Under the pieces are notes generated by a model. That model was not told the DNA's origin. It made no database searches and was given only the letters and a program-made list of their open reading frames with translations. A DNA stretch of 64,000 nt from Alphaproteobacteria bacterium (lineage in GTDB: Bacteria > Pseudomonadota > Alphaproteobacteria > GCA-2746255), in assembly GCA_021296325.1 (NCBI GenBank), contig JAGWAR010000005.1, positions 1 through 64,000 of the forward strand, written 5' to 3'. Made by a program: the position numbers and the translations under genes. Below are positions 39,325 to 52,650 of this stretch, in pieces (positions within the stretch are counted from its first letter, which is position 1; each line of letters opens with the position of its first letter).

Positions 39325-41388
39325 ATGCCGAAGATGATGATCAACGGCCAGGAAGTTGAAGTCGAAGCCGGGATCACGGTCCTGCAGGCCTGCGAACAGG
39401 TCGGGATCGAGATTCCGCGGTTCTGCTATCACGAGAGGCTCTCGATCGCCGGCAACTGCCGGATGTGCCTGGTCGAGATGGAGCGTTCGCCGAAACCGGT
39501 CGCGTCCTGCGCGATGCCGGTAGCTGAAGGCATGGTGATTCACACGAACACGCCGATGGTCGAGAAGGCGCGCAAGGGCGTCATGGAATTTCTTCTCATC
39601 AACCATCCGCTGGACTGTCCAATCTGCGACCAGGGTGGTGAATGCGACCTGCAGGACCAGGCGATGACCTACGGGTTCGACCGCAGCCGCTTTGCCGAAA
39701 ACAAGCGCGCGGTCGAGGACAAGGAGCTTGGCCCGCTCGTAAAGACGATCATGACGCGTTGCATTCATTGCACGCGCTGCATTCGTTTTGCGGAAGAAAT
39801 CGCCGGCGTTTCCGTACTTGGTGCGACCGGGCGGGGCGAGCACATGGAAATCGACACCTATGTCGAGCAAACGGTGAACACGGAAGTATCCGGCAATCTC
39901 GTCGATTTGTGCCCGGTCGGTGCGCTGACCTCGAAGCCCTACGCTTTCACGGCGCGTTCGTGGGAACTGCGCAAGACCGAATCGATCGACGTTCTCGATG
40001 CGGTGGGAAGCGCCATCCGCGTCGATTCCCGCGACCGGGAAGTCATGCGCGTCCTTCCCCGGCTGAACGAGGACGTGAACGAAGAGTGGATCAACGACAA
40101 GACGCGCCACGCCTGCGACGGGCTCCGGCGCCAGCGGTTGGACCAGCCGTACATCCGGCGCAAGGGCAAGCTCGAGCCAGCCAGCTGGAACGAGGCCTTT
40201 GCCGCCATCGCGGCAAAACTGAAAGGCCTTTCCGGCGAGAGGATCGCTGCCATCGCCGGCGATTTGGCCGATTGCGAATCGATGCTGGCGCTGAAGGATT
40301 TGATGGCGGGCCTCGGCAGCCCTCACCTCGATTGCCGCCAGAACGGCGCGGCGGTCGATCCGGGACAACCGGCAAGCTATCGCTTCAACACGACGATCGC
40401 CGGCATCGAGGCGGCAGATGCCTGCCTGCTGATCGGCACGAACCCGCGCTGGGAAGCGGCGCTCGTCAACACGCGGCTTCGCAAGCGCCACCGGATGGGC
40501 GGATTTCAGGTGGCGGCCATCGGCCCGGCCATTGATCTGACCTATCCGGTCGAGAATTTGGGCGATTCGCCGAAGGTGCTGGAGGCGCTGGTTGCCGGCA
40601 GGCATCCCTTCGCGGAGGCCTTGAAGAAAGCCTCACAGCCGATGCTGATCCTGGGCGAGGGGGCGCTTGCCCGCGAGGACGGGCCGGCGATCCTGGGGCT
40701 TGCCCACAAGCTTGCCGAGGCGACCGGCATGGTAGGCGAAAAATGGAACGGGTTTAACGTATTGGCCTTGGCCGCCTCGCGCGTCGGGGGGCTTGATCTC
40801 GGTTTTGCGCCGGCCAAGGGCGGGCGCGACGTTTCGGCCATCCTCGAGGGCGCCGGCAAGGGCGAGATCGAAGCGGTCTATCTGCTTGGCGCCGACGAAA
40901 TCGACATGGGCCGGCTGGGCAAGGCCTTCGTCATCTATCAGGGCCATCACGGGGACGCCGGGGCCAACCGTGCCGACGTCATCCTGCCGGGCGCCACCTA
41001 TACGGAAAAAAGCGCCACCTACGTCAATCTGGAAGGCCGGGTCCAGCGAACGAATCTGGCGGTGTTCCCGCCGGGGGATGCACGGGAAGACTGGGCCATC
41101 CTGCGCGCGCTGTCCGCCGTTTTGGACAAGCAGCTTCCCTATGACAGCTTGACCCAGCTTCGGGAGCGGCTGGCCGGGGCCAACCCCGTCTTTGCGACGG
41201 AGGACGTCGTCGAAGGCGCGCCCTGGGGCAAGTTCGGCGGGTCCGGCGCGGTCAAGGACGCGCCCTTCGTCTATCCGATCGCCAATTTCTACATGACGGA
41301 CCCCATCAGCCGCGTTTCGCCGACGATGGCCGCCTGCACGGAAGCGTTCGTTTTGCCTGCCAGGGGGAAGACCGGCACCGATGGTTGA
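39325..41388 (+). CDS. nuoG: NADH-quinone oxidoreductase subunit G
   Basis: [47 protein letters not shown]...[15 protein letters not shown]. Confidence 0.97.
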   Translation: MPKMMINGQEVEVEAGITVLQACEQVGIEIPRFCYHERLSIAGNCRMCLVEMERSPKPVASCAMPVAEGMVIHTNTPMVEKARKGVMEFLLINHPLDCPICDQGGECDLQDQAMTYGFDRSRFAENKRAVEDKELGPLVKTIMTRCIHCTRCIRFAEEIAGVSVLGATGRGEHMEIDTYVEQTVNTEVSGNLVDLCPVGALTSKPYAFTARSWELRKTESIDVLDAVGSAIRVDSRDREVMRVLPRLNEDVNEEWINDKTRHACDGLRRQRLDQPYIRRKGKLEPASWNEAFAAIAAKLKGLSGERIAAIAGDLADCESMLALKDLMAGLGSPHLDCRQNGAAVDPGQPASYRFNTTIAGIEAADACLLIGTNPRWEAALVNTRLRKRHRMGGFQVAAIGPAIDLTYPVENLGDSPKVLEALVAGRHPFAEALKKASQPMLILGEGALAREDGPAILGLAHKLAEATGMVGEKWNGFNVLALAASRVGGLDLGFAPAKGGRDVSAILEGAGKGEIEAVYLLGADEIDMGRLGKAFVIYQGHHGDAGANRADVILPGATYTEKSATYVNLEGRVQRTNLAVFPPGDAREDWAILRALSAVLDKQLPYDSLTQLRERLAGANPVFATEDVVEGAPWGKFGGSGAVKDAPFVYPIANFYMTDPISRVSPTMAACTEAFVLPARGKTGTDG

Positions 41389-42391
41389 ACTCTGGAACGA
41401 TTATCTCTGGCCGGGCGCGATCATCGTCATGCAGATCGTCGCGATCGTCGTGCCGCTGCTGGTGGCGGTCGCCTACCTTACCTATGCCGAGCGCAAGGTC
41501 ATCGCAGCCATGCAGCTTCGCAAGGGCCCCAATGTCGTGGGTCCATTCGGGCTGCTGCAGCCGATCGCCGACGGGCTCAAGCTGCTGGTCAAAGAAACGA
41601 TCTTGCCGAGCAGGGCCAACAAGGCGGTCTTCCTGCTGGCCCCGATGCTGACCTTCCTTCTAAGCCTGGTTGCCTGGGCGGTGATTCCTTTCGGCGAGGG
41701 GATCGTGCTGGCCGATATCAATGTCGGAATCCTTTACCTCTTTGCGATTTCCTCCCTCGGCGTCTACGGCATCATCATGGCCGGCTGGGCGAGCAATTCG
41801 AAATACGCCTTCCTGGGCGCGCTGCGCTCGGCCGCGCAGATGGTCTCCTACGAGGTCTCGATCGGCTTCGTGCTGATTACGGTCCTGTTGTGCGTGGGTT
41901 CGCTCAACCTTTCCGACATCGTGCTGGCGCAGAAAACGGTCTGGTTCGCGCTGCCGCTGCTTCCGATGTTCGTGATCTTTTTCATATCGGCGTTGGCCGA
42001 GACGAACCGGGCGCCCTTCGACCTGCCGGAAGCGGAGTCCGAGCTCGTGTCCGGCTACAACGTCGAATATTCGTCGATGGCGTTCGCGTTGTTCTTCCTT
42101 GGCGAATACGCCAACATGATTCTGATGAGCGGCATGACGACGGTGCTGTTCCTGGGTGGCTGGCTGCCGCCGGTCGACATGGCGCCGTTCAACTGGATTC
42201 CGGGACCGATCTGGTTTGTCCTCAAGCTCAGCTTTGTTCTTTTCTGCTTCCTGTGGGTTCGTGCGACGTTTCCGCGGTATCGCTACGACCAGTTGATGCG
42301 GCTTGGCTGGAAGGTGTTCCTGCCGTTTTCGCTTCTCTGGGTCGTTCTGACGGCCGGCGTCCTGCAAGTGTTCGGCTGGGTGCCGAACTAA
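41381..42391 (+). CDS. nuoH: NADH-quinone oxidoreductase subunit H
   Basis: [65 protein letters not shown]. Confidence 0.98.
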   Translation: MVELWNDYLWPGAIIVMQIVAIVVPLLVAVAYLTYAERKVIAAMQLRKGPNVVGPFGLLQPIADGLKLLVKETILPSRANKAVFLLAPMLTFLLSLVAWAVIPFGEGIVLADINVGILYLFAISSLGVYGIIMAGWASNSKYAFLGALRSAAQMVSYEVSIGFVLITVLLCVGSLNLSDIVLAQKTVWFALPLLPMFVIFFISALAETNRAPFDLPEAESELVSGYNVEYSSMAFALFFLGEYANMILMSGMTTVLFLGGWLPPVDMAPFNWIPGPIWFVLKLSFVLFCFLWVRATFPRYRYDQLMRLGWKVFLPFSLLWVVLTAGVLQVFGWVPN

Positions 42392-42406
42392 ACCGGAGAA
42401 TGGATC

Positions 42407-42895
42407 ATGGCTACGCTCGATAAAACGGCTCGCGCTTTATTCCTGGGCGAACTGCTTTCCGGTCTTGCGCTGACCTTGCGCTACATGTTCCGGCGCAAGG
42501 TGACGATCAACTACCCTTACGAAAAGGGCCCACTTTCGCCGCGGTTTCGTGGCGAGCACGCGCTGCGCCGCTACCCGAACGGGGAGGAACGCTGTATCGC
42601 CTGCAAGCTTTGCGAGGCGATCTGCCCGGCGCTTGCCATCACGATCGAGGCGGAACCCCGCGAAGACGGCAGCCGCCGCACGACGCGCTATGACATCGAC
42701 ATGACGAAGTGCATCTATTGCGGTCTTTGTGAAGAGTCCTGTCCGGTGGATGCGATCGTCGAAGGGCCGAACTATGAATTCGCCACCGAAACCCATGCCG
42801 AGCTTCTCTATGACAAGGAAAAGTTATTGGCGAACGGCGACCGCTGGGAAGACGAAATTGCCGCCCGCCTGACGGCGGACGCGCCGTATCGCTAG
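42407..42895 (+). CDS. nuoI: NADH-quinone oxidoreductase subunit I
   Basis: Two 4Fe-4S motifs [12 protein letters not shown] and [12 protein letters not shown]. Confidence 0.98.
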   Translation: MATLDKTARALFLGELLSGLALTLRYMFRRKVTINYPYEKGPLSPRFRGEHALRRYPNGEERCIACKLCEAICPALAITIEAEPREDGSRRTTRYDIDMTKCIYCGLCEESCPVDAIVEGPNYEFATETHAELLYDKEKLLANGDRWEDEIAARLTADAPYR

Positions 42896-42909
42896 GGAAG
42901 CCGAAAACG

Positions 42910-43518
42910 ATGATTCTTCAAGCCCTTGCCTTCTATGCCTTCGCCGCCGTGGCCGTCGCTTCCGGCGTCATGGTGATTGCCGCCCGCAATCCGGTCCATT
43001 CCGTGCTGTTCCTGATTCTCGCCTTCTTCAACACGGCAGGCCTCTTCGTGCTTCTGGGCGCGGAATTTCTGGCGATGATCCTGGTCGTCGTCTATGTCGG
43101 CGCAATCGCCGTGCTGTTCCTGTTCGTGGTCATGATGCTGAACATCAATTTTGTCGAATTGCGGCAGGGCTTCCTGCACTACCTTCCGATCGGGGGCCTG
43201 ATCGGCCTCGTATTGTTGGCGGAACTTGTGCTGGTCGGTGGTACCTGGGCCTTCGGCCCGGAGGTGCGTGGCGCTATGCCGACGCCGCCGATTGGCGAGC
43301 GAACGAACACGGAGGCAATCGGTGACCTTCTTTACACGCAATACATCTACCTCTTCCAGGCGGCGGGCATCATTCTGCTGGTTGCGATGGTCGGTGCCAT
43401 CGTGTTGACCCTGCGGGTTCGCCCCGGCGTTCGCAAACAGCGGCCGGGCGATCAGATCGGGCGCAAGCGGGAAGAGGCGGTTGCTATTCGCAAGGTCACG
43501 CCGGGGGGAGGGATCTGA
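42910..43518 (+). CDS. nuoJ: NADH-quinone oxidoreductase subunit J
   Basis: [51 protein letters not shown]. Confidence 0.97.
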   Translation: MILQALAFYAFAAVAVASGVMVIAARNPVHSVLFLILAFFNTAGLFVLLGAEFLAMILVVVYVGAIAVLFLFVVMMLNINFVELRQGFLHYLPIGGLIGLVLLAELVLVGGTWAFGPEVRGAMPTPPIGERTNTEAIGDLLYTQYIYLFQAAGIILLVAMVGAIVLTLRVRPGVRKQRPGDQIGRKREEAVAIRKVTPGGGI

Positions 43519-43829
43519 TGTTGACGATCGGTCTTGCCCATTACCTGACGGTTGGCGCGATCCTGTTCACGCTTGGGGTGCTTGGCATCTTTCTCAACCG
43601 CAAGAACGTCATCATCATCCTGATGTCGATCGAATTGATGTTGCTTGCGGTGAATATCAACTTGGTCGCGTTTTCGGTGCATCTGCAGGACATGGTGGGG
43701 CAGATCTTCACGATGTTCGTGCTGACGGTGGCGGCGGCAGAGGCTGCGGTGGGGCTGGCGATCGTCGTCGTCTATTTCCGCAACCGCGGCTCGATCGCAG
43801 TTGAAGACGTCAACCTGATGAAAGGCTGA
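43518..43829 (+). CDS. nuoK: NADH-quinone oxidoreductase subunit K
   Basis: [32 protein letters not shown]...[17 protein letters not shown]. Confidence 0.97.
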   Translation: MLTIGLAHYLTVGAILFTLGVLGIFLNRKNVIIILMSIELMLLAVNINLVAFSVHLQDMVGQIFTMFVLTVAAAEAAVGLAIVVVYFRNRGSIAVEDVNLMKG

Positions 43830-43836
43830 CCGGACG

Positions 43837-45768
43837 ATGTATTCAGCCGCCATTTTCCTTCCTCTGGCCGCGGCCATTCTCGCCGGCTTCTTCGGCCGCT
43901 GGCTGGGCGACCGCGGGGCACAGCTTGTCACCTGCGGTGCCATGGTGGTGGCGGCGGCGCTATCGATTCCGATCTTTCTCGATGTGGCGATCGAAGGCCA
44001 TGGCCAGGTCATCCCGATCTTTTCGTGGATTGAATCCGGGGCGCTGGAAGTCGTCTGGGCGCTGAAATTTGATACCTTGACGGCGGTGATGGTGCTCGTC
44101 GTGAACGTCGTCTCGGCGATGATTCACATCTATTCCATCGGGTACATGCACGGGGATCGCTCGGTTCCCCGCTTCATGGCCTATTTGAGCCTGTTTACCT
44201 TCTTCATGCTGATGCTGGTTTCGGCCAACGACCTCGTGCAGCTTTATTTCGGCTGGGAAGGGGTTGGGCTCGTTTCCTACCTCCTGATCGGTTTCTGGTA
44301 CGACCGGCCTTCCGCCAACGCCGCTGCCATCAAGGCCTTCTTGGTCAACCGGGTCGGTGATTTCGGCTTTGGCCTTGGTATCTTCGGCGTCTTTTACCTG
44401 TTCGGCTCGGTGATGCTCGACGTCGTTTTCGCCGGCGCGCCCGAAAAGGCCGGTACGCTGCTCAATTTCCTCGGTTACGATTTTGACGCGTTGACCGTGC
44501 TTTGCCTGCTGCTGTTCGTCGGTGCCATGGGCAAGTCCGCCCAGCTTGGCCTGCACACCTGGCTTCCGGATGCGATGGAGGGCCCGACTCCGGTTTCCGC
44601 CCTGATCCATGCCGCAACGATGGTGACGGCCGGCGTCTTCATGGTGGCGCGGCTGTCACCGCTTTTCGAATACGCACCCTTTGCCCTGAACGTGGTCGCC
44701 GTCGTTGGTGCCTCGACGGCGTTTTTCGCCGCCACCATCGGTCTGGTGCAGAACGACATCAAGCGCGTTATCGCCTATTCGACCTGCAGTCAGCTCGGCT
44801 ATATGTTTTTCGCCGCCGGCGTCTCGGCCTACGCGGCTTCGGTCTTTCACTTGATGACCCACGCCTTCTTCAAGGCGCTGCTGTTTCTGGCGGCGGGCTC
44901 CGTCATCCACGCCTTTTCCGACGAGCAGGATATGCGCAAGATGGGCGGGGTCTGGAAGAAGATCCCGGTGACCTACACGCTGATGTGGATCGGCAGCCTG
45001 GCGCTGGCCGGCGTGCCGTTCTTCGCCGGTTACTACTCGAAGGACATGATTCTCGAATCGGCCTACGCCGCCCACACGCTGGTCGGGCAATACGCCTTCT
45101 GGCTGGGGGTGGGAGCGGCGTTGATGACCGCCTTCTATTCCTGGCGGCTGATCCTGATGACCTTCCATGGGAAGCCGCGGGCCGATGCCCACGTCATGGA
45201 ACACGTCCACGAATCGCCGAAGGTGATGCTGTTGCCGCTGGTTGTGCTGGCCATGGGCGCCATCTTCGCGGGCTATGCCGGGTACGAATACTTTGTCGGC
45301 CACGGCATGGACGCCTTCTGGCGCGACGCGATCCTGGTGCTGCCGGAACATTCCGCCATTGTGGATGCCCACCACGTGCCGGAATGGGTGAAGCTGCTGC
45401 CCGTCGTCATGGGCGCGGCGGGTATCGGGCTTGCCTATCTCTTCTACATGCTGGCGCCTTCGCTGCCGGGACTGCTCGCCGCCAGGATGCAGGGACTTTA
45501 CCTCTTCCTGCTCAACAAATGGTACTTCGACGAGCTTTACGACCGCCTCTTCGTCAACCCGGCGAAATGGCTTGGCCGCGGCTTCTGGAAGCAGGGCGAC
45601 GGCGCGCTGATCGACGGCGTTGGGCCGGATGGGGTGGCCGCCGCCGCCCTTAGCCTGGCACGCCGCGCAAGCCGGTTGCAGACCGGCTACGTCTATCACT
45701 ACGCCTTCGCGATGCTGGCTGGCGTCGCGGCGCTGGTCACCTGGTACCTCATCGGGAAGGCGGGCTGA
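43837..45768 (+). CDS. nuoL: NADH-quinone oxidoreductase subunit L
   Basis: 643 aa; [49 protein letters not shown]. Confidence 0.98.
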   Translation: MYSAAIFLPLAAAILAGFFGRWLGDRGAQLVTCGAMVVAAALSIPIFLDVAIEGHGQVIPIFSWIESGALEVVWALKFDTLTAVMVLVVNVVSAMIHIYSIGYMHGDRSVPRFMAYLSLFTFFMLMLVSANDLVQLYFGWEGVGLVSYLLIGFWYDRPSANAAAIKAFLVNRVGDFGFGLGIFGVFYLFGSVMLDVVFAGAPEKAGTLLNFLGYDFDALTVLCLLLFVGAMGKSAQLGLHTWLPDAMEGPTPVSALIHAATMVTAGVFMVARLSPLFEYAPFALNVVAVVGASTAFFAATIGLVQNDIKRVIAYSTCSQLGYMFFAAGVSAYAASVFHLMTHAFFKALLFLAAGSVIHAFSDEQDMRKMGGVWKKIPVTYTLMWIGSLALAGVPFFAGYYSKDMILESAYAAHTLVGQYAFWLGVGAALMTAFYSWRLILMTFHGKPRADAHVMEHVHESPKVMLLPLVVLAMGAIFAGYAGYEYFVGHGMDAFWRDAILVLPEHSAIVDAHHVPEWVKLLPVVMGAAGIGLAYLFYMLAPSLPGLLAARMQGLYLFLLNKWYFDELYDRLFVNPAKWLGRGFWKQGDGALIDGVGPDGVAAAALSLARRASRLQTGYVYHYAFAMLAGVAALVTWYLIGKAG

Positions 45769-47288
45769 TGCAGGATTTGCCCCTTCTTAGCCTCGTTATT
45801 TTCCTGCCGCTGGTCGGCGTGGCGTTCATTCTCCTCATCCGGGGCGAGGGGGAGGTGCAAAACCGCAACGTGCGCAACGTGGCGCTTTGGACCTCGCTTG
45901 CGACCTTCGCGCTTTCCATCCTGCTGTGGACGAATTTCGACACGACGACATCAGCTTTCCAGTTCGAGGAGGAAATTCCCTGGATTCCAGGCTTTGACAT
46001 CAACTACCACCTGGGCGTGGACGGAATTTCCGTCTTCTTCGTGCTGCTATCGACCCTTCTGACGCCGATCTGCGTATTGGCGAGCTGGGAAGCCATCCAG
46101 AAGCACGTCAAGGAATACATGATCGCCTTCCTCGTGCTCGAGACCTTCATGGTGGGCATGTTCTGCGCGCTGGATTTCGTGCTTTTCTACCTTTTCTTCG
46201 AAGGCGTGCTGATCCCGATGTTTCTGATCATCGGCGTATGGGGCGGGCCGGCGCGCATCTACGCGGCGTTCAAGTTGTTCCTCTACACGCTGGCCGGCTC
46301 GGTTCTGATGCTGTTGGCGATCCTGACCATCTATTTCTACGCCGACACCTTCGACATTCCGACCCTGCTCAACGTGCGGATCCCGGTCGAGACGCAGTAC
46401 TGGCTGTGGTTGGCGTTTCTTGCCTCCTTTGCCGTCAAAGTGCCGATGTGGCCGGTACACACTTGGCTTCCGGACGCCCATGTCGAGGCGCCGACGGCGG
46501 GCTCCGTCATTCTCGCCGGCGTGCTGTTGAAGATGGGGGCCTATGGGTTCCTGCGCTTCTCAATCCCGATGCTGCCGGAAGCTTCCGTCTATTTCACGCC
46601 GCTGATCTATGCGCTCAGCATCATTGCGATCATCTACACCTCGCTGGTGGCCCTTGCCCAGGAGGACATGAAGAAGCTGATCGCGTATTCCTCGGTCGCC
46701 CATATGGGTTTCGTCACGATCGGCATTTTTGCGGGCAATACGCAAAGCGTGGAAGGCGCCATCATCGTCATGTTGAGCCACGGCTTCGTTTCGGCGGCCC
46801 TTTTCCTCTGTGTCGGCGTCGTCTATGACCGGATGCACAGCCGCGACATCGCGACCTATGGCGGGCTGGTTCACCGAATGCCGCTTTACGCCTTCGTCTT
46901 CATGGTGTTCATGATGGCTTCCGTCGGCCTGCCGGGGACCAGCGGGTTCATCGGCGAATTCCTGGTGCTGGTTGGCGCCTTCCAGGCCAATACCTGGGTT
47001 GCCTTTCTGGCGGCGACCGGCGTCATTCTGGGCGCTGCCTACATGCTTTGGCTCTACCGCCGGGTCGTTTTCGGCGAGCTTACGAAAAAATCGCTGAAGG
47101 ACATTCTCGATTTAAGCCCGCGCGAAATCCTGATCTTTGCGCCGTTGATTCTGCTGGTCTTCTGGATGGGCCTCTATCCGGCGCCGTTTCTCGATGTGCT
47201 GCACGAATCGGTTGGCAATCTGGTCGAGCGCTATGAGCTGGCGCGGATCGCGGCCGAAAACGTCGCCATGGTCAATTCCGGAAAGTAG
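45768..47288 (+). CDS. nuoM: NADH-quinone oxidoreductase subunit M
   Basis: [52 protein letters not shown]. Confidence 0.98.
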   Translation: MQDLPLLSLVIFLPLVGVAFILLIRGEGEVQNRNVRNVALWTSLATFALSILLWTNFDTTTSAFQFEEEIPWIPGFDINYHLGVDGISVFFVLLSTLLTPICVLASWEAIQKHVKEYMIAFLVLETFMVGMFCALDFVLFYLFFEGVLIPMFLIIGVWGGPARIYAAFKLFLYTLAGSVLMLLAILTIYFYADTFDIPTLLNVRIPVETQYWLWLAFLASFAVKVPMWPVHTWLPDAHVEAPTAGSVILAGVLLKMGAYGFLRFSIPMLPEASVYFTPLIYALSIIAIIYTSLVALAQEDMKKLIAYSSVAHMGFVTIGIFAGNTQSVEGAIIVMLSHGFVSAALFLCVGVVYDRMHSRDIATYGGLVHRMPLYAFVFMVFMMASVGLPGTSGFIGEFLVLVGAFQANTWVAFLAATGVILGAAYMLWLYRRVVFGELTKKSLKDILDLSPREILIFAPLILLVFWMGLYPAPFLDVLHESVGNLVERYELARIAAENVAMVNSGK

Positions 47289-47296
47289 ACGCCATC

Positions 47297-48757
47297 ATGA
47301 TGCTCTCGGATCTCAATCCCGACCTTGTCCTCGCCCTGCCGGAACTTTTCCTGGTGGTGGCGGCGATGGGGCTTTTGATGGTCGGGGTCTTCCAGAAAGA
47401 AGCGGCGACCGGCGGCATCCTGATCACGGCCGTGCTGGCGATTGCGGTTGCGTTGCTGCTGGTGCCAACCGGGCTGGAGGAACGGGCAACCGCCTTCGGC
47501 GGGCTTTACGTCTCGGACAGTTTCTCGGCCTTCATGAAGCTGTTGGTGCTGCTGGGCACGGCCCTGACTCTGATCATGGCGCACGCCTATAACGAGCGGG
47601 AAGGGTTTGCCCGCTTTGAGTACCCCGTCCTGGTGCTGTTTGCGACCGTTGGCATGCTGATGATGCTGTCGGCGAACGATCTGCTGTCGCTCTATATGGG
47701 GCTTGAGCTGCAAAGTCTCTCCCTCTACGTCGTCGCCGCTATCCGGCGGGATTCGCTGCGTTCGACGGAGGCCGGCCTCAAATACATCGTCCTCGGCGCG
47801 CTTGCTTCCGGCATGCTGCTTTACGGCGCCTCGATGATCTACGGCTTCACGGGCACGACGAATTTCGATTCCCTTGCCGCCCATCTGATCGACGCCGGCG
47901 AGACGGGGCCATCGACCGGTGTCGTCGTCGGCATCGTCTTCCTGATGGCGGGGCTTGCCTTCAAGATTTCCGCCGTTCCCTTCCATATGTGGACGCCGGA
48001 CGTTTACGAGGGCGCGCCCACGCCGGTGACCGCCTTCTTCTCGGTAGCGCCGAAGATTGCCGCCATCGGCCTCTTGCTGCGCGTTCTTCTCGGCCCCTTC
48101 GGCGAACTCGTTCTGCAATGGCAGCAGATCATCATCGCCGTTTCCATCGCATCGATGGTGCTGGGGGCGCTGGCGGCGCTCAATCAGACGAACATCAAGC
48201 GGCTGATGGCCTACAGCTCGATCGGCCATGTCGGTTACGCGCTGGTGGGGCTTGCGGCCGGCACGGAAACCGGCGTTCGCGGCGTCCTCATTTACATGGC
48301 GATCTACCTCTTCATGAATGTCGGCACCTTTTGCTGCATTCTTGCCATGCGCCAGAAGGGCCGTATGACGGAAGAGATTTCGGATCTGGCCGGGCTTGCA
48401 AAGACGAATCCGGCGCTGGCGTTGGCCTTTGCGATCTTCATGTTCTCGATGGCGGGGATTCCGCCCCTGGCCGGATTCTTCGGCAAGCTTTACGTGTTCC
48501 TGGCGGCGGTTGAAGCCGAACTTTACACGCTTGCCATCATCGGTGTGCTGGCAAGCGTCGTTGGCGCCTACTATTACCTCCGGATCGTTCGGGTCATGTA
48601 TTTCGAGGAAGCCATGGAAGGCTTCGACCGCTCCATCGGGCGCGAGGTCGTCGTCATCCTGGGCGGCACCGCCGCCGTGGTGCTGTTGTTCTTTGCTTAC
48701 CCGGCACCGCTTCTGAACGGGGCCGCCGTGGCCGCCGCCGTGCTTTTCGCGGGATGA
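47297..48757 (+). CDS. nuoN: NADH-quinone oxidoreductase subunit N
   Basis: [54 protein letters not shown]. Confidence 0.98.
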   Translation: MMLSDLNPDLVLALPELFLVVAAMGLLMVGVFQKEAATGGILITAVLAIAVALLLVPTGLEERATAFGGLYVSDSFSAFMKLLVLLGTALTLIMAHAYNEREGFARFEYPVLVLFATVGMLMMLSANDLLSLYMGLELQSLSLYVVAAIRRDSLRSTEAGLKYIVLGALASGMLLYGASMIYGFTGTTNFDSLAAHLIDAGETGPSTGVVVGIVFLMAGLAFKISAVPFHMWTPDVYEGAPTPVTAFFSVAPKIAAIGLLLRVLLGPFGELVLQWQQIIIAVSIASMVLGALAALNQTNIKRLMAYSSIGHVGYALVGLAAGTETGVRGVLIYMAIYLFMNVGTFCCILAMRQKGRMTEEISDLAGLAKTNPALALAFAIFMFSMAGIPPLAGFFGKLYVFLAAVEAELYTLAIIGVLASVVGAYYYLRIVRVMYFEEAMEGFDRSIGREVVVILGGTAAVVLLFFAYPAPLLNGAAVAAAVLFAG

Positions 48758-49524
48758 CCTCCCCACAGGACCAAGCCCTTGCCCTCGTTGCGCTCGGCCG
48801 TACCGAAAGTACGAACACGGAAGCCCATCACCGCGCCGGGGCCGGGGCGGCGCATGGCACGTTGCTCTGGGCGGAGGCACAGACGAAGGGGCGGGGCCGG
48901 CACGGACGGGAATGGATTTCACCGCCCGGCAACCTTTATGCATCGTTCATCCTGCGGCCGGCCTGTGACGCGGCCACCGCGACGCAGCTTGCCTTCGTCG
49001 CCGCCCTTGGCGTCGGCCGTTTTCTTTCCCGCTATCTGGATGCGGCGATTCCGGTTCATTTCAAGTGGCCAAACGACGTTCTGGTGAGCGGGCGCAAGAT
49101 CGCCGGCATCCTCGCCGAATCGACGATGGGAAAGACGCAAAACCTCGAATGGGTCGTCCTTGGCGTCGGCATCAACATCGAAACCCATCCCGAAGGGGTC
49201 GAATGGCCGGCCACCTCGCTTCGCGCCCAGGGCGGAAACCCGCCGGAAATCGCCGAACTGGTGGAAGTATTCGGCCAGTCCTTCCTCTTTTGCTACAACG
49301 AATGGCAGGAGAAGGGCTTTTCGCCCATCCGCAAGGCGTGGCTGGAACGCGCCGCGGGACTCGACGAGCCGGTCCGCGTGCGGCTTGGCGAGGAAAGCTT
49401 CGAAGGAACGTTCGTCGGCCTCGACGAAGACGGTGCCCTTCTTGTCTTGAAAGACGGCGACAAGGACCCTAGCCGGGTAACGTCCGGGGATGTCTTTCCA
49501 ATGAAAGTTTTGGCGGGGCTCTAG
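48754..49524 (+). CDS. birA: Biotin--[acetyl-CoA-carboxylase] ligase
   Basis: [73 protein letters not shown]. Confidence 0.95.
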   Translation: MTSPQDQALALVALGRTESTNTEAHHRAGAGAAHGTLLWAEAQTKGRGRHGREWISPPGNLYASFILRPACDAATATQLAFVAALGVGRFLSRYLDAAIPVHFKWPNDVLVSGRKIAGILAESTMGKTQNLEWVVLGVGINIETHPEGVEWPATSLRAQGGNPPEIAELVEVFGQSFLFCYNEWQEKGFSPIRKAWLERAAGLDEPVRVRLGEESFEGTFVGLDEDGALLVLKDGDKDPSRVTSGDVFPMKVLAGL

Positions 49525-50292
49525 ATGCTGCTGGCCATCGATTCGGGAAACACGAACATCGTTTTCGCCATCTTCGATGGCGAGAGGATCGTCGGCAAAT
49601 GGCGCAGCTCGACCGATTCGATGCGCACCTCGGACGAATACGCCGTGTGGCTGACCCAATTGATGGCAACGCAGAATCTGCAGTCGCGCGACGTGGACGC
49701 AGCCATCATCGCCTCCGTCGTGCCGGAAGCACTCTATCACCTGAAAAGTCTGTGCCGGGATTAATTCCAGGCCGAACCGATGGTCGTCGGCGAAGAAGGC
49801 ATCGACCCGGGGCTTGTGGTTCACGTCGATCGGCCCGAAGAAGTGGGGGCCGACCGGCTCGTCAACGCGGTTGCCGCGCACAAGCTTTTCAAGGGGCCGT
49901 TGATCGTCATCGATTTTGGAACGGCGACTACCTTTGACGTGATTGACGCGAAGGGAGCCTATTGCGGCGGTGCCATCGCGCCGGGGATCAACCTTTCGCT
50001 GGAGGCGCTGCACCTGACGGCGGCGAAGCTTCCGCGTGTGGCCATCCGCAATCCGGGAAACGTCATCGGCAAGACGACGGTCAGCGCCATGCAGTCCGGC
50101 ATCTATTGGGGATACGTGGCCCTGATCGAAGGCATGATCGCCCGCCTGACGCAGGAATTCGGGGAACCGACGACGGTCGTGGCGACCGGGGGACTGGCGC
50201 CGCTTTTCAACGACGCGACGGACAAGATTGCCCATCTGGTACCGGATTTGACCCTGCAGGGACTTTTGCTGATCCATCGGCTGAACGCGTGA
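49525..50292 (+). CDS. coaX: Type III pantothenate kinase, interrupted by one in-frame TAA (49762-49764)
   Basis: [27 protein letters not shown]...[68 protein letters not shown]; both halves in the same frame (offset 255 nt). Confidence 0.93.
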
Positions 50293-51965
50293 CTTCAAGC
50301 CCCCCAAAAAAGGACGAGCTTCTCTACCTGCCGCTTGGTGGGGCCGGCGAGATCGGCATGAACTGCTATCTCTACGGCCATGACGGCAAGTGGCTGATGG
50401 TCGATCTCGGCATTACCTTCGCCGCGGAGGGCACGCCCGGCATCAAGATCCTGATGCCGAACCTCGACTTCATCGAACAGCGCCGCGAGGACCTGGTTGG
50501 CCTCGTGCTGACCCATGGCCACGAGGACCATCTGGGCGCCGTCGCCTATTTGTGGCCGAAGCTGAACTGTCCGATCTACGCCACGCCCTTTACCGCGGCG
50601 CTGCTCCGCCGCAAGCTTGCCGAGACCGGCCTGGAAGGCAAGGTGCCGCTTCACGAGATCGCCCTTGGCGGCGACATTCACCTGCCGCCCTTCGAGGTTG
50701 GCTTCGTGACGCTGACCCATTCCATTCCGGAGCCGAACGCGCTGGCCATTCGCACCCCGCTCGGCACGGTCCTGCACAGCGGCGACTGGAAGCTCGACCC
50801 GGATCCTCTGATCGGCGCGCCGCCGGACGAGGCGGCCCTGCGCTCGCTCGGGGAAGAGGGCGTGCTGGCCATGACGAACGATTCGACGAACGTCATGGTC
50901 GAGGGCACATCCGGCTCGGAGGCCGATTTGCGGAACCGGCTTACGGAGTTGATCGGCCGCTTCTCGAATCGCGTCGTCGTTGCCTGCTTTGCGACGAACG
51001 TTGCGCGCCTTTTCTCGATCGCGGCGGCTGCCAAGGCAAACGGCCGCGCGGTGGCGCTGGCTGGCCGCTCCCTTTGGCGGATCGACGACGTGGCCCGCGA
51101 GACCGGCGTGCTGAAAGGCCTGCCGCCGTTTCTCGACGACGAGGCCGCCGTTCATTTGCCGCGGGACGAAATCGTGCTCGTCTGCACCGGCTCTCAGGGC
51201 GAGCCGCGCGCCGCCCTCAGCCAGATCGTGAAAGGCGGCCACCGGAACATCCGGCTCGAGGAAGGGGACGTGGTGATCTTTTCCTCGCGGGTCATTCCGG
51301 GCAACGAGAAGGCGATTGCCAATCTTCAGGACGAACTCGTGCGCAACGGGATCGAAGTCATCACGGCAGCTGATCACGATGTCCATGTCTCGGGTCATCC
51401 GGCGCGCGTCGAGCTACGGCGCATGTACGAGTGGGTACGCCCCCGCTTTGCCATTCCGATGCATGGCGAGCCGCGCCACCTGCGCGCCCATGTCGAGCTT
51501 GCCAAGGCTTGTCAGGTGCCGGCGGCCATTCAGGTGGAGAATGGCGAGCTTTTGCGAATCACGCAGGACACTGCCGACATCGTTGATGAGGTGCCGACCG
51601 GCCGGTTGGCGCTGGATGGCAAACGACTGGTGCCTCTTGACGACGCGACAATGAAATTCCGCCGATCCATGCACAACGAAGGCCTGGTCGTGGCAACGGT
51701 GGTGATGAACGGCGGCGGCACGCTTGCTTCCCTGCCCATGGTGACGGCGCCCGGCCTGCTGGATCCGGAAACGGATGCGGCGGTGCTGGAGGAAGCGGCG
51801 ATCCGGGTGGCCGAAGCGGTCGAGGACCTCTCCTCCGAAGGGCGTGGGGACGCGGAAACCCTTACCCGCACCATCCGCCTGGCGGCGCGGCGCTACCTGC
51901 GCGACGTCAGCGGCAAGAAACCGCAGGTCGAAGTCCATTTGGTGCGCCTGAGCGGCTCGGGGTAG
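50289..51965 (+). CDS. rnj: Ribonuclease J
   Basis: [33 protein letters not shown]; metallo-beta-lactamase motif [18 protein letters not shown]-like [17 protein letters not shown] start overlapping the coaX stop. Confidence 0.95.
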   Translation: MTSSPPKKDELLYLPLGGAGEIGMNCYLYGHDGKWLMVDLGITFAAEGTPGIKILMPNLDFIEQRREDLVGLVLTHGHEDHLGAVAYLWPKLNCPIYATPFTAALLRRKLAETGLEGKVPLHEIALGGDIHLPPFEVGFVTLTHSIPEPNALAIRTPLGTVLHSGDWKLDPDPLIGAPPDEAALRSLGEEGVLAMTNDSTNVMVEGTSGSEADLRNRLTELIGRFSNRVVVACFATNVARLFSIAAAAKANGRAVALAGRSLWRIDDVARETGVLKGLPPFLDDEAAVHLPRDEIVLVCTGSQGEPRAALSQIVKGGHRNIRLEEGDVVIFSSRVIPGNEKAIANLQDELVRNGIEVITAADHDVHVSGHPARVELRRMYEWVRPRFAIPMHGEPRHLRAHVELAKACQVPAAIQVENGELLRITQDTADIVDEVPTGRLALDGKRLVPLDDATMKFRRSMHNEGLVVATVVMNGGGTLASLPMVTAPGLLDPETDAAVLEEAAIRVAEAVEDLSSEGRGDAETLTRTIRLAARRYLRDVSGKKPQVEVHLVRLSGSG

Positions 51966-51994
51966 AATGGGACTATCTAAAAAGTGAGGAAAAC

Positions 51995-52408
51995 ATGATT
52001 GGAAGATTAAACCACGTGGCTATCGTCGTTCCCGATCTGGAGGCTGCCGCCAAGCTTTACCGGGAGAACATGGGAGCCGATGTTTCCGAGGCGGTCGACA
52101 TGCCGGCAAACGGGGTGACGACCGTTTTCGTGCACCTGCCGAATACGAACATCGAACTGCTGCATCCTCTGGGCGAGAATTCGCCGGTGGCCAATTTCCT
52201 GGAGCGCAACCCGGCCGGCGGCATCCATCACGTATGTTACGAGGTCGACGATGTCGTGGTCGCCCGCGATCGGCTGAAGGCCCTTGGCGCCCGCGTCCTC
52301 GGCGATGGCGAGCCGAAACTGGGGGCCCATGGCAAGCCCACGATCTTTCTGCATCCCAAGGATTTCTTCGGCACGCTGGTTGAACTCGAAGAGCCCTCCG
52401 AGTCCTAG
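51995..52408 (+). CDS. mce: Methylmalonyl-CoA epimerase
   Basis: LNHVAIVVPDLEAAAKLYRENMGADVSEAVDMPANGVTTVFVHLPNTNIELLHPLGENSPVANFLERNPAGGIHHVCYEV. Confidence 0.95.
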   Translation: MIGRLNHVAIVVPDLEAAAKLYRENMGADVSEAVDMPANGVTTVFVHLPNTNIELLHPLGENSPVANFLERNPAGGIHHVCYEVDDVVVARDRLKALGARVLGDGEPKLGAHGKPTIFLHPKDFFGTLVELEEPSES

Positions 52409-52409
52409 G

Positions 52410-52649
52410 ATGACCTGGACAAGCGGCCTTTTCGTCTATGCCCTCCTTTGGTGGCTGGTCCTCTTCATGGTGCTGCCTTGGGGGGTGCGCCAGCCGGACG
52501 TCGTCGAGGAAGGCCACATGGCGGGCGCGCCGGACAAGCCACGCATGTGGATGAAGCTGGGCGTGACGACGGTTATTGCGGCCGCGCTTTGGCTGGTCGT
52601 CTTTTACATTATCGAAGCGGACCTTATTTCCTTCCACGAACCGGTTTGA
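52410..52649 (+). CDS. DUF1467 family protein
   Basis: Small two-TM protein; MTWTSGLFVYALLWWLVLFMVLPWGVRQPDVVEEGHMAGAPDKPRMWMKL; canonical position after mce. Confidence 0.88.
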   Translation: MTWTSGLFVYALLWWLVLFMVLPWGVRQPDVVEEGHMAGAPDKPRMWMKLGVTTVIAAALWLVVFYIIEADLISFHEPV

Positions 52650-52650
52650 A

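Noticed and set aside
47231-48943. 570-aa - strand ORF opposite nuoN
   Set aside because: Composition rich in H/Q/R/G/D, antisense to a transmembrane gene; not a plausible protein.
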